Shown here piece after piece: positions 46,091 to 54,047 of a DNA stretch of 64,000 nucleotides. This DNA comes from an uncultured Bryobacteraceae bacterium (GTDB taxonomy: Bacteria; Acidobacteriota; Terriglobia; Bryobacterales; Bryobacteraceae), in NCBI GenBank assembly GCA_938003835.1, contig CALKXJ010000020.1:124001-188000 (forward strand). Reading direction: 5' to 3'. The notes below the pieces were generated by a model. The model made no database searches. It was not told where the DNA came from and was given only the letters and a program-made list of their open reading frames with translations. Both the position numbers and the translations under genes were made by a program. Each line of letters opens with the position of its first letter. Positions within the stretch are counted from its first letter, which is position 1.

Positions 46091-48256
46091 ATGGCGACAG
46101 CGACCAGCACACCCGTCGGAGCGGTGGCCGGCGCCGGCTTCGAAGGAGCCCAGGGGGCACAGCGGGCGCCGCAGGCGGGCGCAAAGCCGCGAGCACTGGC
46201 GCTGGTGCCGGGCTTCGCGGCCGCCTTCCCCCGCGCCGGCTGGGGCGACGTGGCCGTGCCCGTGGCGGTGCTCGGCGTCGTGCTGGCGATGATCACGCCG
46301 CTCAGGCCCTGGATGCTCGACGTGCTCATCAGCGCCAACATCACGCTGTCGGTCATCATCCTGCTGGTCGCCATGTACGTGGCCCGCCCGGTCGATTTCA
46401 GCGTCTTTCCCACCACCCTGCTGCTGATGACGCTCTTCCGGCTGGCCCTGAACATCAGCTCCTCGCGCCTCATCCTGCTCGAGGGCAACACCGGCACCGG
46501 CGCCGCCGGCCGCGTCATCGAGGCCTTCGGCAGTTTCGTCGTCGGCGGCAACTACATCGTCGGTGCGGTGATCTTCCTCGTGCTGATCGCCATCCAGTAC
46601 GTGGTGATCAACCACGGCGCGGTGCGCATCTCCGAGGTCACGGCGCGATTCACGCTCGATGCCATGCCGGGCAAGCAGATGTCGATCGACTCGGACCTGA
46701 ACGCCGGCCTGATCGACGAGGCCGAGGCGCGCGAGCGCCGCAGGAAGCTCGCCGCCGAAAGCGAGTTCTACGGCGCCATGGACGGCGCCTCCCGCTTCAC
46801 CCAGCGCGACGCCGTGGCGAGCATCCTCATCACCGGCATCAACATCATCGCCGGCTTCCTCATCGGCGTGCTCCAGCACGGCATGGAGCTCAAGCGGGCG
46901 CTCGAAACCTACACCGTGCTCACCATCGGCGATGGCCTGGTGACGGTGATCCCCGCGCTGATGATCTCCATCTCCGGCGGCCTCATTGTCACCCGCGCCA
47001 GCTCGGAGACACGCCTCGGAGCCGACTTCCGCAGCCAGGTCTTCTCGAGCGCCCAGCCGCTGTTTCTTGCCTCCGCCGTGCTCGTGGCGCTGGCCGCCTT
47101 CCCGGGGCTGCCGAAGATCCCCTTCCTGGTCCTGGGCGGCGGCGTCGCCTACGGCGCCTGGCGGCTGGAGCAGAAGTCCCGGGCGGCAAAGGCGGCCCCG
47201 CCGCCGCAGACGGGTGTGCCCGCACGCGAAAACCTCGAGGCCCTGCTCAAGGTCGAGCCGCTGGCCGTCTCGGTGGGCCTGGGCTTGGTCAAGCTGGTCG
47301 AGGGTGGCTCCGCCTCGCCGCTGCTGAAGCGCATCGCGGGCATCCGGCGGCAACTGGCAGCCGATCTCGGCTTCCTGCTGCCGCCCGTGCGCGTCACCGA
47401 CAACCTCTCGCTCAAGGCGGGCGAATATGTGATCTCGCTCAAGGGCGTCGAGATCGCCCGTTACGAAATCATGCCCGGCTGTGAGCTGGCCATCCAACCG
47501 GCGACCACCCCGGCGCGCCCCATCGAGGGCATCGCCACCCGGGAGCCGGCCTTCGGCATCCCCGCGCTCTGGATTTCCACCGCTCAGGCGGAGGCTGCGC
47601 GCGAGGCCGGCTACACCGTCGTCGATCCGGTGAGCGTCCTCGGCACCCATCTGGCCGAGGTGGCCCGCAGCCACGCCCACGAGCTGTTCTCCCGGCAGGA
47701 CGCCAAGCGCCTGCTCGACCGGGTGGCCGAGGAGAATCCCCGCGTCGTCGAGGACCTGGTGCCGAAGCTCCTGCCGCTTGCCACCTGCCAGAAGGTGCTC
47801 CAGAACCTGCTGCGCGAGCGCGTCTCGATCCGCGACGCCGTGACGATTCTCGAGGCGCTGGGCGACGCCGCCCAGATCACGCGGAACCCCGTGCTGCTCA
47901 CCGAATATGTCCGGCAGGCCATCCGGCGCATGGTGGTCCAGCCCTACCTGAACGCCAGAGGAGAGCTCGCCGCCTGGCTGCTTGGCGCCTCGCTCGATCA
48001 GATGGTCGAGCGGGCGACCGAGCACGGCGAGCACACCTCCCACCTGAACCTGGCGCCGCATCAGGTGCGGGACCTTGCCGAGAAACTCGCCCGCGTGGCG
48101 GGCGCCACCGAGACCCCGGTCGTTCTGCTCACCAGCTCCGGAGCGCGCTACTTCATCCGGCAAATCGCCGAGACGGCCTGTCGCAACCTGGTGGTGATCT
48201 CCCATAGTGAGCTGCCCCCGGGCCTCAAGGTGATCTCGCTCGGAGTGGTCGAATAG
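46091..48256 (+). CDS. flhA: Flagellar export protein FlhA
   Basis: 721 aa, slightly long because of an Ala/Gly-rich N-terminal extension of about 50 residues. Membrane part: MLDVLISANITLSVIILLVAMYV, PTTLLLMTLFRLALNISSSRLIL, then the FHIPEP-type region with DAMPGKQMSIDSDLNAGLIDEAEAR. The C-terminal cytoplasmic half forms the export platform ring. It uses the proton motive force to drive export with the gate proteins encoded just upstream. Confidence 0.95.
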   Translation: MATATSTPVGAVAGAGFEGAQGAQRAPQAGAKPRALALVPGFAAAFPRAGWGDVAVPVAVLGVVLAMITPLRPWMLDVLISANITLSVIILLVAMYVARPVDFSVFPTTLLLMTLFRLALNISSSRLILLEGNTGTGAAGRVIEAFGSFVVGGNYIVGAVIFLVLIAIQYVVINHGAVRISEVTARFTLDAMPGKQMSIDSDLNAGLIDEAEARERRRKLAAESEFYGAMDGASRFTQRDAVASILITGINIIAGFLIGVLQHGMELKRALETYTVLTIGDGLVTVIPALMISISGGLIVTRASSETRLGADFRSQVFSSAQPLFLASAVLVALAAFPGLPKIPFLVLGGGVAYGAWRLEQKSRAAKAAPPPQTGVPARENLEALLKVEPLAVSVGLGLVKLVEGGSASPLLKRIAGIRRQLAADLGFLLPPVRVTDNLSLKAGEYVISLKGVEIARYEIMPGCELAIQPATTPARPIEGIATREPAFGIPALWISTAQAEAAREAGYTVVDPVSVLGTHLAEVARSHAHELFSRQDAKRLLDRVAEENPRVVEDLVPKLLPLATCQKVLQNLLRERVSIRDAVTILEALGDAAQITRNPVLLTEYVRQAIRRMVVQPYLNARGELAAWLLGASLDQMVERATEHGEHTSHLNLAPHQVRDLAEKLARVAGATETPVVLLTSSGARYFIRQIAETACRNLVVISHSELPPGLKVISLGVVE

Positions 48257-48299
48257 TTTGCCGTGATTCTGCCGATCTAAGGGAAAGCGAGCGTGGAAG

Positions 48300-49532
48300 A
48301 TGAGGTTGAAATCCTATTTCGCCGAAACCATCGAAGCCGCCCTCGAGCAGGCTCGCAAGGAACTCGGCCCGGAAGCGATGCTGGTCTACTCCCGGGAGGC
48401 GCTCCCGGAGGCTCGCTATCTCGGCCGCTACGAGGTGGTTCTGGCGCTGCCCGCCGCCGGTCCGAGGGAGCAACCCCCGCCGCCTCTTGCGCCCCTCCCG
48501 CACGAGGGCGCTCCCGAGCAGGCGCCTGCTGCCGCTGAGGACCCGCAACTGTCCCGCCTGGCGCGGGAAGTGGCCTGGCTCAAGGGCGAGATCGAGCGCA
48601 TGAGCGCGGCGGCGGCAAGATCGCGGCGGGCCGAGACTCGACGCCGCGCTCCGGAACTGGCGACGCTGCTCGAACGCTTGGTCGAGGCGGGCCTGGCCGA
48701 GGAGATCACCGAGGAGCTGGCCCGCCGCCTCGAAGCGCGACCCGAACTCGACGCCTGCCTCTTGAGCCCCGACACGGCCGTACTCGAGACGCTGCTCAGG
48801 GACGAGCTCGGCTCGATGTTCGCCACCGACGCGCGCCTGGGCGTCGACGACGCCTCGCCCAGCGTCGTGGCTCTGGTGGGCCCGCCCGGCTCCGGCAAGA
48901 CCACGACGCTGGTGAAGCTGGCCGTGGCCTACGGGCTTGCCCGGCGCCGGCCCGTCAAGCTCGTCTCGACCGATATGTGGCGCCTGGGCGGCGCCGAGCA
49001 GCTCCGCTCGTACGCGGCAATCCTGGGGGTTCCCTTCGAAACCGCCGAAACGCCGGGCGCACTGGCGATGGCCCTCGAGGAACTGCGCGCCAGACACCTG
49101 GTCTTGATCGACACGCCGGGCTGCGCCGGCGGCGATCTGGAGGCCATGGCTGAGCTCGAAGCTTGGCTTGCCGGGCGCACCGGCATCGACGTCCACCTGA
49201 CCCTAAGCGCGTCGATGAAACCGGCCGATCTAAGAGTTGCGATCGCGCGCTACGAGCGGCTCCGGCCGTCGAAGCTCCTGTTCACGCGGCTGGACGAGAC
49301 GGCTTCGCCTGGAACCATCGTCAGCGAATCGATCCGGACAGCCATGCCCGTTTCGTTCCTCGCCAACGGCCAGAGAATTCCCGAAGACCTGCTGGAAGCC
49401 GGCCGGGAACAGGTCCTGGACCTTGTCCTCGCGGCCGGCGCCGGCCAGGGCGGCCCCCGCCGTGAAAGCCGGCTCGTCGCGCCGTTGGCGGGCGATTCCC
49501 GCGCCGTGGGCGGCAGGGCGGCGGCAGCGTAG
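48300..49532 (+). CDS. flhF: FlhF, SRP-type GTPase for flagellar placement
   Basis: 410 aa. N-terminal MRLKSYFAETIEAALEQARKELGPEAMLVYSRE is typical; a Pro/Ala-rich linker and helical N domain follow, then the GTPase: GPPGSGKTTTLVKLA (residues ~194-208), STDMWRLGGAEQL, IDTPGCAGGD and KLLFTRLDET. FlhF marks the pole where the flagellum is built. Its regulator FlhG usually follows, but here fliA comes next, so control of flagellar number may differ or be encoded elsewhere. Confidence 0.92.
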   Translation: MRLKSYFAETIEAALEQARKELGPEAMLVYSREALPEARYLGRYEVVLALPAAGPREQPPPPLAPLPHEGAPEQAPAAAEDPQLSRLAREVAWLKGEIERMSAAAARSRRAETRRRAPELATLLERLVEAGLAEEITEELARRLEARPELDACLLSPDTAVLETLLRDELGSMFATDARLGVDDASPSVVALVGPPGSGKTTTLVKLAVAYGLARRRPVKLVSTDMWRLGGAEQLRSYAAILGVPFETAETPGALAMALEELRARHLVLIDTPGCAGGDLEAMAELEAWLAGRTGIDVHLTLSASMKPADLRVAIARYERLRPSKLLFTRLDETASPGTIVSESIRTAMPVSFLANGQRIPEDLLEAGREQVLDLVLAAGAGQGGPRRESRLVAPLAGDSRAVGGRAAAA

Positions 49533-49547
49533 GACCCCGAGGCGGCG

Positions 49548-50297
49548 ATGCACCCCTATCAGGCACTCACCGAGACCCGCGACGAACAGCGCGAGCGCCT
49601 GATCCTGGAGCACTTGCCCCAGGTCCGCCTCATCGCCCGCCGGATCCATGAGCGGCTGCCCGAAAGTGTCAGCCTCGAAGACCTCATCTCGACCGGCATC
49701 GTCGGGCTGATCCAGGCCATCGACAACTTCGATCCGCGCCACGGGGTCAAGCTCAAGACTTACGCCGAGTACAAGATCCGCGGCGCCATCCTGGACAGCC
49801 TTCGCGGGCTGGATTGGGCGCCACGCCAGCAGCGCCGCAAGGCCAAACAGATCGAAGCCGCCATCGACCGGCTCGAGCAGCGCTGGCAGCGCACCCCCAC
49901 CGAGGAGGAGATTGCCGAGGAGCTCGGACTTTCAATCGAAGACTACCGGGAGTGGCTCGTCGACGTGCGGGGCGTCAACCTGGGCAGCTTCGAGCTGGCG
50001 AATTCGGACGAGGACGGGCGCGACCTGCTCGCCTTCATCTCCGACGGGGAAGAGAACTGGCCTTCGACGCTGGTGGAGCGCGCCGAACTCGAGCGGCTCC
50101 TGGCCGAAGCCATCGAAAGAATGCCCGCCATCGAGCGGACGATTTTGAGCCTCTACTATCACGAGGAGCTGACCCTGCGCGAGGCGGCCAAGGTGGTCAA
50201 ACTGCACGAGTCGCGGGTCTCGCAACTGAAGTCCCAGGCGATCCTGCGACTGCGCAGCTACATGCGTTCGCGCTGGCCGATGCCGCGCGGAAAGTGA
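49548..50297 (+). CDS. fliA: Flagellar sigma factor FliA (sigma-28)
   Basis: 249 aa. Region 2: LPQVRLIARRIHERLPESVSLEDLISTGIVGLIQAIDNFDP and TYAEYKIRGAILDSLR; region 3: RRKAKQIEAAIDRLEQRWQRTPTEEEIAEELGLS; region 4: RTILSLYYHEELTLREAAKVVKLHESRVSQLKSQAI. FliA directs late flagellar genes (flagellin, motor, chemotaxis), none of which lie here. The FlgM-like antagonist is at 34191-34502. Start ATG is 15 bases after flhF. Confidence 0.92.
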   Translation: MHPYQALTETRDEQRERLILEHLPQVRLIARRIHERLPESVSLEDLISTGIVGLIQAIDNFDPRHGVKLKTYAEYKIRGAILDSLRGLDWAPRQQRRKAKQIEAAIDRLEQRWQRTPTEEEIAEELGLSIEDYREWLVDVRGVNLGSFELANSDEDGRDLLAFISDGEENWPSTLVERAELERLLAEAIERMPAIERTILSLYYHEELTLREAAKVVKLHESRVSQLKSQAILRLRSYMRSRWPMPRGK

Positions 50298-50307
50298 GGA
50301 GGGGCCG

Positions 50308-51096
50308 GTGCCGCAGCAACACGAACGCGCGCTCGTCGATATCTGGATCCGCTGCCTGCGCGAAGCCGTCGAGGCGCTGACCGGCGAGCCGCCGGAAATC
50401 ACCGTCCCGGCCCACTCAGGCGCCCCCGCCGAGGCCGTTCGCTGGTGGCGCCAGCGTCTCGACCATCCCGAGGGGGCTTGGATCTGGGTCGGGGCCCCCG
50501 AAGCAACCGCCGCCAGCCTCGGCGGCCGGGTTCTTCAGGCCGCAGGGCTCGCTGATGCCGATGCCGGCCAGGCGCGCGGCACCTACTTCGAGATCTTGCA
50601 ACAGGCCACCTCGGCTACGGCGGTTGCCCTCGGCGGGCGATTCGGCAGAGAGCTGCGCGCGCTCGAGAGCGAGGAGGTTTCCGGCCAAGCGCCGCCGGAG
50701 AGCTGGGAATTGCGCCTGGCGTTGCCGGGCGAAGAGCCGTCCTCGCTCTGGGTGGCCTTCGAGGGTCTTGGCGAGCTGGTCTCGCCCCCGGTCGAGGAGG
50801 CGACATTGGTCGTAACCGGGACATCTTCCTCCGGCGGGCAGCCCATCGACCTTCTTCTAGACGTCGAGCTTCCGGTAAGCGTCTCCTTCGGGCGTACCCA
50901 ACTGCCGCTGAAGGAGGTCTTGAAGCTTACCTCGGGCTCGATCGTGGAGCTCAACCGGCCCGTGGCTGAGCCCGTCGAGGTGATCGTCAACAACTGCGTG
51001 ATCGCACGGGGCGAGGTGGTCGTCGTGGAAGGCAACTACGGGGTGAGAATCACCGAGATCGTCAGCAGGCAGCAGCGCCTGCGGACGCTGGGCTGA
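50308..51096 (+). CDS. FliY/FliN-like protein with CheC/CheX-type N-terminal region
   Basis: 262 aa from GTG 50308, with GAGGAGGGG upstream. The C-terminal ~80 residues form a SpoA domain close to FliN (LLLDVELPVSVSFGRTQLPLKEVLKLTSGSIVELNRPVAEPVEVIVNNCVIARGEVVVVEG, landmarks only). The N-terminal ~180 residues have the look of a CheC/CheX-like alpha-beta domain (FEILQQATSATAVALGG), as in FliY, but the usual D/S-x3-E-x2-N phosphatase motif is not evident. It may form a second C-ring layer or tune the switch. The gene follows fliA by 10 bases. Confidence 0.7.
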   Translation: MPQQHERALVDIWIRCLREAVEALTGEPPEITVPAHSGAPAEAVRWWRQRLDHPEGAWIWVGAPEATAASLGGRVLQAAGLADADAGQARGTYFEILQQATSATAVALGGRFGRELRALESEEVSGQAPPESWELRLALPGEEPSSLWVAFEGLGELVSPPVEEATLVVTGTSSSGGQPIDLLLDVELPVSVSFGRTQLPLKEVLKLTSGSIVELNRPVAEPVEVIVNNCVIARGEVVVVEGNYGVRITEIVSRQQRLRTLG

Positions 51097-51104
51097 ACAC
51101 GGTC

Positions 51105-51497
51105 ATGACACTGGGCGGGCTGATGGCACTCCTGCTCTGGTCGCTGCTGGCCGCCTGCGCCGGCGCCGCGATCTGGGCCCTGGCGCGCCTGCGCCGGCGT
51201 CTCAGCCACCTCGAACAGGCCTGCCAGGGGCGGTTCGAGGCGGTTGAGAAATCTTGCGAGAAGCTCCAGTGGGAACTCGAGACCGCCACCGAAACCTGCC
51301 GGCGCCTCGAGCGGGCCATCGAGGCGCTCCCGGCCGGCGCGCCGCCTAGACCCGGCATCAACCTGAGCCGCCGCTTCCAGGCGATCCGCCTCTACCGGCA
51401 GGGAGAACGGCCGGAGCAGATCGCCGCCGCGCTCGGCGTGCCTGTGCGCGAAATCGAGCTGCTCATCAAAGTCCACCAGATCACCATGAATGCCTGA
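51105..51497 (+). CDS. DUF2802-like membrane coiled-coil protein
   Basis: 130 aa. One N-terminal membrane helix (LMALLLWSLLAACAGAAIWAL), a coiled coil (RRRLSHLEQACQGRFEAVEKSCEKL) and a C-terminal helix-turn-helix-like stretch RFQAIRLYRQGERPEQIAAALGVPVREIELLIKV, as in DUF2802 proteins often found beside flagellar genes. Function unknown. Last gene of the rightward operon; 24 bases separate it from the convergent PDZ gene. Confidence 0.6.
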   Translation: MTLGGLMALLLWSLLAACAGAAIWALARLRRRLSHLEQACQGRFEAVEKSCEKLQWELETATETCRRLERAIEALPAGAPPRPGINLSRRFQAIRLYRQGERPEQIAAALGVPVREIELLIKVHQITMNA

Positions 51498-51521
51498 GCG
51501 GGCAACCCGGCCCCGGCAGGC

Positions 51522-52388
51522 CTACAGGCTGATGCCCGGCCGGCGAATCCGCTCGTAACGAAGGCCTTCGCGGCGCGGGCCCGGCTCCTCCACGGTGACG
51601 GTGATGATCATTTCGCGTTTGTCCCGCACGATCGTCAGCGCGACCGCTCCGCCTTTGGCGGAACGGACAGCCTCGGTGACCTCGCGGGGCCTCTTGACCG
51701 GTTTATCACCCGCCTTGATAATCACATCGCCTGCCTTGAGCCCCGCCTTCGCGGCCGGCGAGTCCGGCTTCACCGCGCGAATCAGAACCCCCTCCTGGAC
51801 TCCGAAATACTCCGCCAGTTGCGGTTCGAGCGCCTCGGCCTCGATGCCGAGCATGCCGCTCCGCCAGGTCGTGAACACGTTGGGCAAGTCGTGCGGGAAA
51901 CTCCAGGCCTGGATGTCGGGAATCCGGATCTCGCCGAGCGGGCCGAATGGGCCGCAGTTCTTGCACGTGCCGATCGTGGCGTTGATCGTCATCACGGAGC
52001 CGTCACGGTTCACTTTCAGCGTCACCACGCGGCCGACCGGAGTCTCCCGCACCAGGCGTATGAACTGCGCGACGCCATGGACGAGCTGGCCGTTGTACTC
52101 GAGCACGACGTCGCCGCGCTTCAAGCCGGCCTTCTCCGCCGGGCTGCCCTCGGCCACACTCGTGATCACGACGCCTCGCTCTTCGGCGAGCTTCTTCTCC
52201 CGCGCAGTCTCGGCGTCGACCTCACGCACGCCCACGCCTAGATAGCTCCGGGAGCCGCCCCCCGGGAGGGCGTTCATGGCGATCGGACCGGGCGGCAGTG
52301 GTGGCGCCGGCGGCGCTATCTCGTCCTGCGCAACAAGCACCGGCAAGAGTATAAGGGCAACTAGCGCCGTCAGGATTGCAATCCTCAT
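51522..52388 (-). CDS. Exported protein with two PDZ domains
   Basis: 288 aa with a signal peptide (MRIAILTALVALILLPVLVAQ). Two PDZ domains: first around SYLGVGVREVD ... GVVITSVAEGSPAEKAGLKRGDVVLEYNG, second around MLGIEAEALEP ... GVLIRAVKPDSPAAKAGLKAGDVIIKAGD. There is no trypsin-like protease domain as in HtrA, so it should be a periplasmic adaptor or peptide sensor. It lies downstream of the ECF sigma/anti-sigma pair, with an 85-base gap, on the same strand, suggesting a link to envelope stress signalling. Confidence 0.8.
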   Translation of the reverse strand: MRIAILTALVALILLPVLVAQDEIAPPAPPLPPGPIAMNALPGGGSRSYLGVGVREVDAETAREKKLAEERGVVITSVAEGSPAEKAGLKRGDVVLEYNGQLVHGVAQFIRLVRETPVGRVVTLKVNRDGSVMTINATIGTCKNCGPFGPLGEIRIPDIQAWSFPHDLPNVFTTWRSGMLGIEAEALEPQLAEYFGVQEGVLIRAVKPDSPAAKAGLKAGDVIIKAGDKPVKRPREVTEAVRSAKGGAVALTIVRDKREMIITVTVEEPGPRREGLRYERIRRPGISL

Positions 52389-52473
52389 GTCCGCCTCTGC
52401 TGTCGAATCTTGCCGCCTCGAAAGCCTCTTCCGCTTCTTTAGACGGACCTCTGTGGCAAAGGTCCCGCCGCCC

Positions 52474-53382
52474 TCAAAAGATGCCCGGCGAGGCGTTCAT
52501 CGCCTGGAGAATCCGCGCGCTGCGCTGCCGGATGTAGGCGTCGCTCTCCCGGCCGAGCAACGCCTGAAGCGTCTCGACGACGTCCGCGCGGGGGGAGGTC
52601 GCCAGCAGCTCGACCGCCATGGCGCGAACGTTGGCGTCACCGTCGCTGAGCAGCGCCTTCGAGAGGACCTGCCGGTTGTCCGGATCGTCGGCGTAGGGCT
52701 TCAAGCCTTCTAACGCCTTAAGCCGGATCGCGGGATTCGGGTCCCGCTCGAGCGCCTCGAGGAAGACTTTCCGGACCTCCGGCCTCTCCGCCACCTCGCG
52801 CAGCGTTTCCAAAGCATCGGCGCGAACCGCCGGGTCGATTGGGTCGCGCGCCGCCTCGAGCAACAGCCGGCGCACTGTCTCATCGGTCAATGGCCCCCGA
52901 ACCCACCGCGTCCGGCTCTCCTCCACCTGGAGCCGCAGCTCGCCCGCAGGCGTGTGCTCGATATAGCGTACCCGCAGGCCCGCCGGCTCCGGCCGGAAGC
53001 TGAGGCCGGGGCCAAGCCCGGTTGACAGCCGTCCGCCCAAAAAGCCCAGCGCCAGCACCGCCAGGGCTCCTGCCAGTTTGCCCCAGGCCGGCCGGCCAGG
53101 CAGCGGCGATACAAACCACGACGCGAGCCGCTCTTGCCAACCCGAGGAGGCCCGTTCGCGCGCGAGAGTCTCCGAGAGCGCGCGCCGGCAAGCGGCGAGC
53201 AGCTCCGGCGGCGGCTCCCCTCGTGCCGCCTCCACCGCTTGGGCAAACAGACGCTGACGCTCGAGCTCGGCGCGGCAGGCGGCGCAGGCTTCCAGATGCC
53301 TGCGCACCTCCTCGCTTTCACTCGGCGGCAGCTCACCGTGGTAGTAGAGCAGGATTTGTTCTGTTCTGCTCGCGCAACTCAT
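52474..53382 (-). CDS. Membrane anti-sigma factor with zinc-finger N terminus and HEAT-repeat C terminus
   Basis: 302 aa. Zinc-binding anti-sigma domain at residues ~1-45 with the HxxxCxxC pattern in RRHLEACAACRAEL. One membrane helix (LAGALAVLALGFLGGRL) near residue 105. The periplasmic C-terminal half has HEAT-like repeats (DPAVRADALETLREVAE, NPAIRLKALEGLKPYAD, DANVRAMAVELLATS, DAYIRQRSARILQAM). The ATG overlaps the stop of the sigma factor gene (ATGA), so they are made together. The HEAT part probably senses a partner. Confidence 0.85.
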   Translation of the reverse strand: MSCASRTEQILLYYHGELPPSESEEVRRHLEACAACRAELERQRLFAQAVEAARGEPPPELLAACRRALSETLARERASSGWQERLASWFVSPLPGRPAWGKLAGALAVLALGFLGGRLSTGLGPGLSFRPEPAGLRVRYIEHTPAGELRLQVEESRTRWVRGPLTDETVRRLLLEAARDPIDPAVRADALETLREVAERPEVRKVFLEALERDPNPAIRLKALEGLKPYADDPDNRQVLSKALLSDGDANVRAMAVELLATSPRADVVETLQALLGRESDAYIRQRSARILQAMNASPGIF

Positions 53383-54002
53383 AGGAAATCCCCCAGGGCC
53401 AGGCGCATCTTCTGTGTCGCCCGGAACAGACAGTTTTTCACGGCCTCCTCAGAGGCGCCCAGCACCAATCCAATCTCTTTCAGGCGCATCCCATGGAAGT
53501 GCCGGAGCTCGAAGACCAGTCGCTCCCGGCTCGACAATCGCTCGAGCGCCGATCGTGTCCGCTCCTCGATCTCGCGGCTGAGCAACGCCCGCTGCGGATC
53601 GGTCTCCGCCCGGGCCTCCGGAACCCTATCCAGCATGTCCGGCCCGGTTTCGCCGTTACCCGCGACCGCCAGCATCTGCCGGCGCACTTTGCGCTTGCGC
53701 AGCACGTCCAGGCATAGATTGGCGACGATGCGATAAAGCCAGCTCTCGAAGCTCGAGTCGAAGCGGAAATGACGCAGGTTGCGCCAGACGCGAAGAAACG
53801 CCTCCTGGTAGATGTCCCGGGCGTCCTCGGGTGAGCGCAAAAAGCTCATCGCCAGCCGCAAGACATCAGCGTCGTGCGCCTGAACCAGCCGCTCGAAGGC
53901 TGCCTGATCCCCTTGCTGCGCCGCGCGGATCAGACTCGCCTCCTCGGCGGCCATCTCGGTCGTCAGAGCGCTGCCAGCCAGACTCGTTGCGGGATCCGCC
54001 AA
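53379..54002 (-). CDS. ECF-family RNA polymerase sigma factor
   Basis: 207 aa. Region 2: LRLAMSFLRSPEDARDIYQEAFLRVWRNLRHFR and FESWLYRIVANLCLDVLRKRK; region 4: LSSRERLVFELRHFHGMRLKEIGLVLGASEEAVKNCLFRA. A typical RpoE-like group member held at the membrane by the anti-sigma factor encoded in overlap just downstream. Target promoters cannot be inferred here. The true start may be internal (ATG at the MAAEE segment). Confidence 0.88.
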   Translation of the reverse strand: MADPATSLAGSALTTEMAAEEASLIRAAQQGDQAAFERLVQAHDADVLRLAMSFLRSPEDARDIYQEAFLRVWRNLRHFRFDSSFESWLYRIVANLCLDVLRKRKVRRQMLAVAGNGETGPDMLDRVPEARAETDPQRALLSREIEERTRSALERLSSRERLVFELRHFHGMRLKEIGLVLGASEEAVKNCLFRATQKMRLALGDFL

Positions 54003-54047
54003 CGCTAATAAAGACGAACCCGCGCCGGAAAGGTCACGCCGCCCGGC

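Noticed and set aside
45188-48205. A 1005-codon open frame antisense to flhB/flhA
   Set aside because: It mirrors strongly conserved flagellar genes; its Arg/Gly/Asp/His-rich composition is the usual antisense shadow of high-GC coding DNA.
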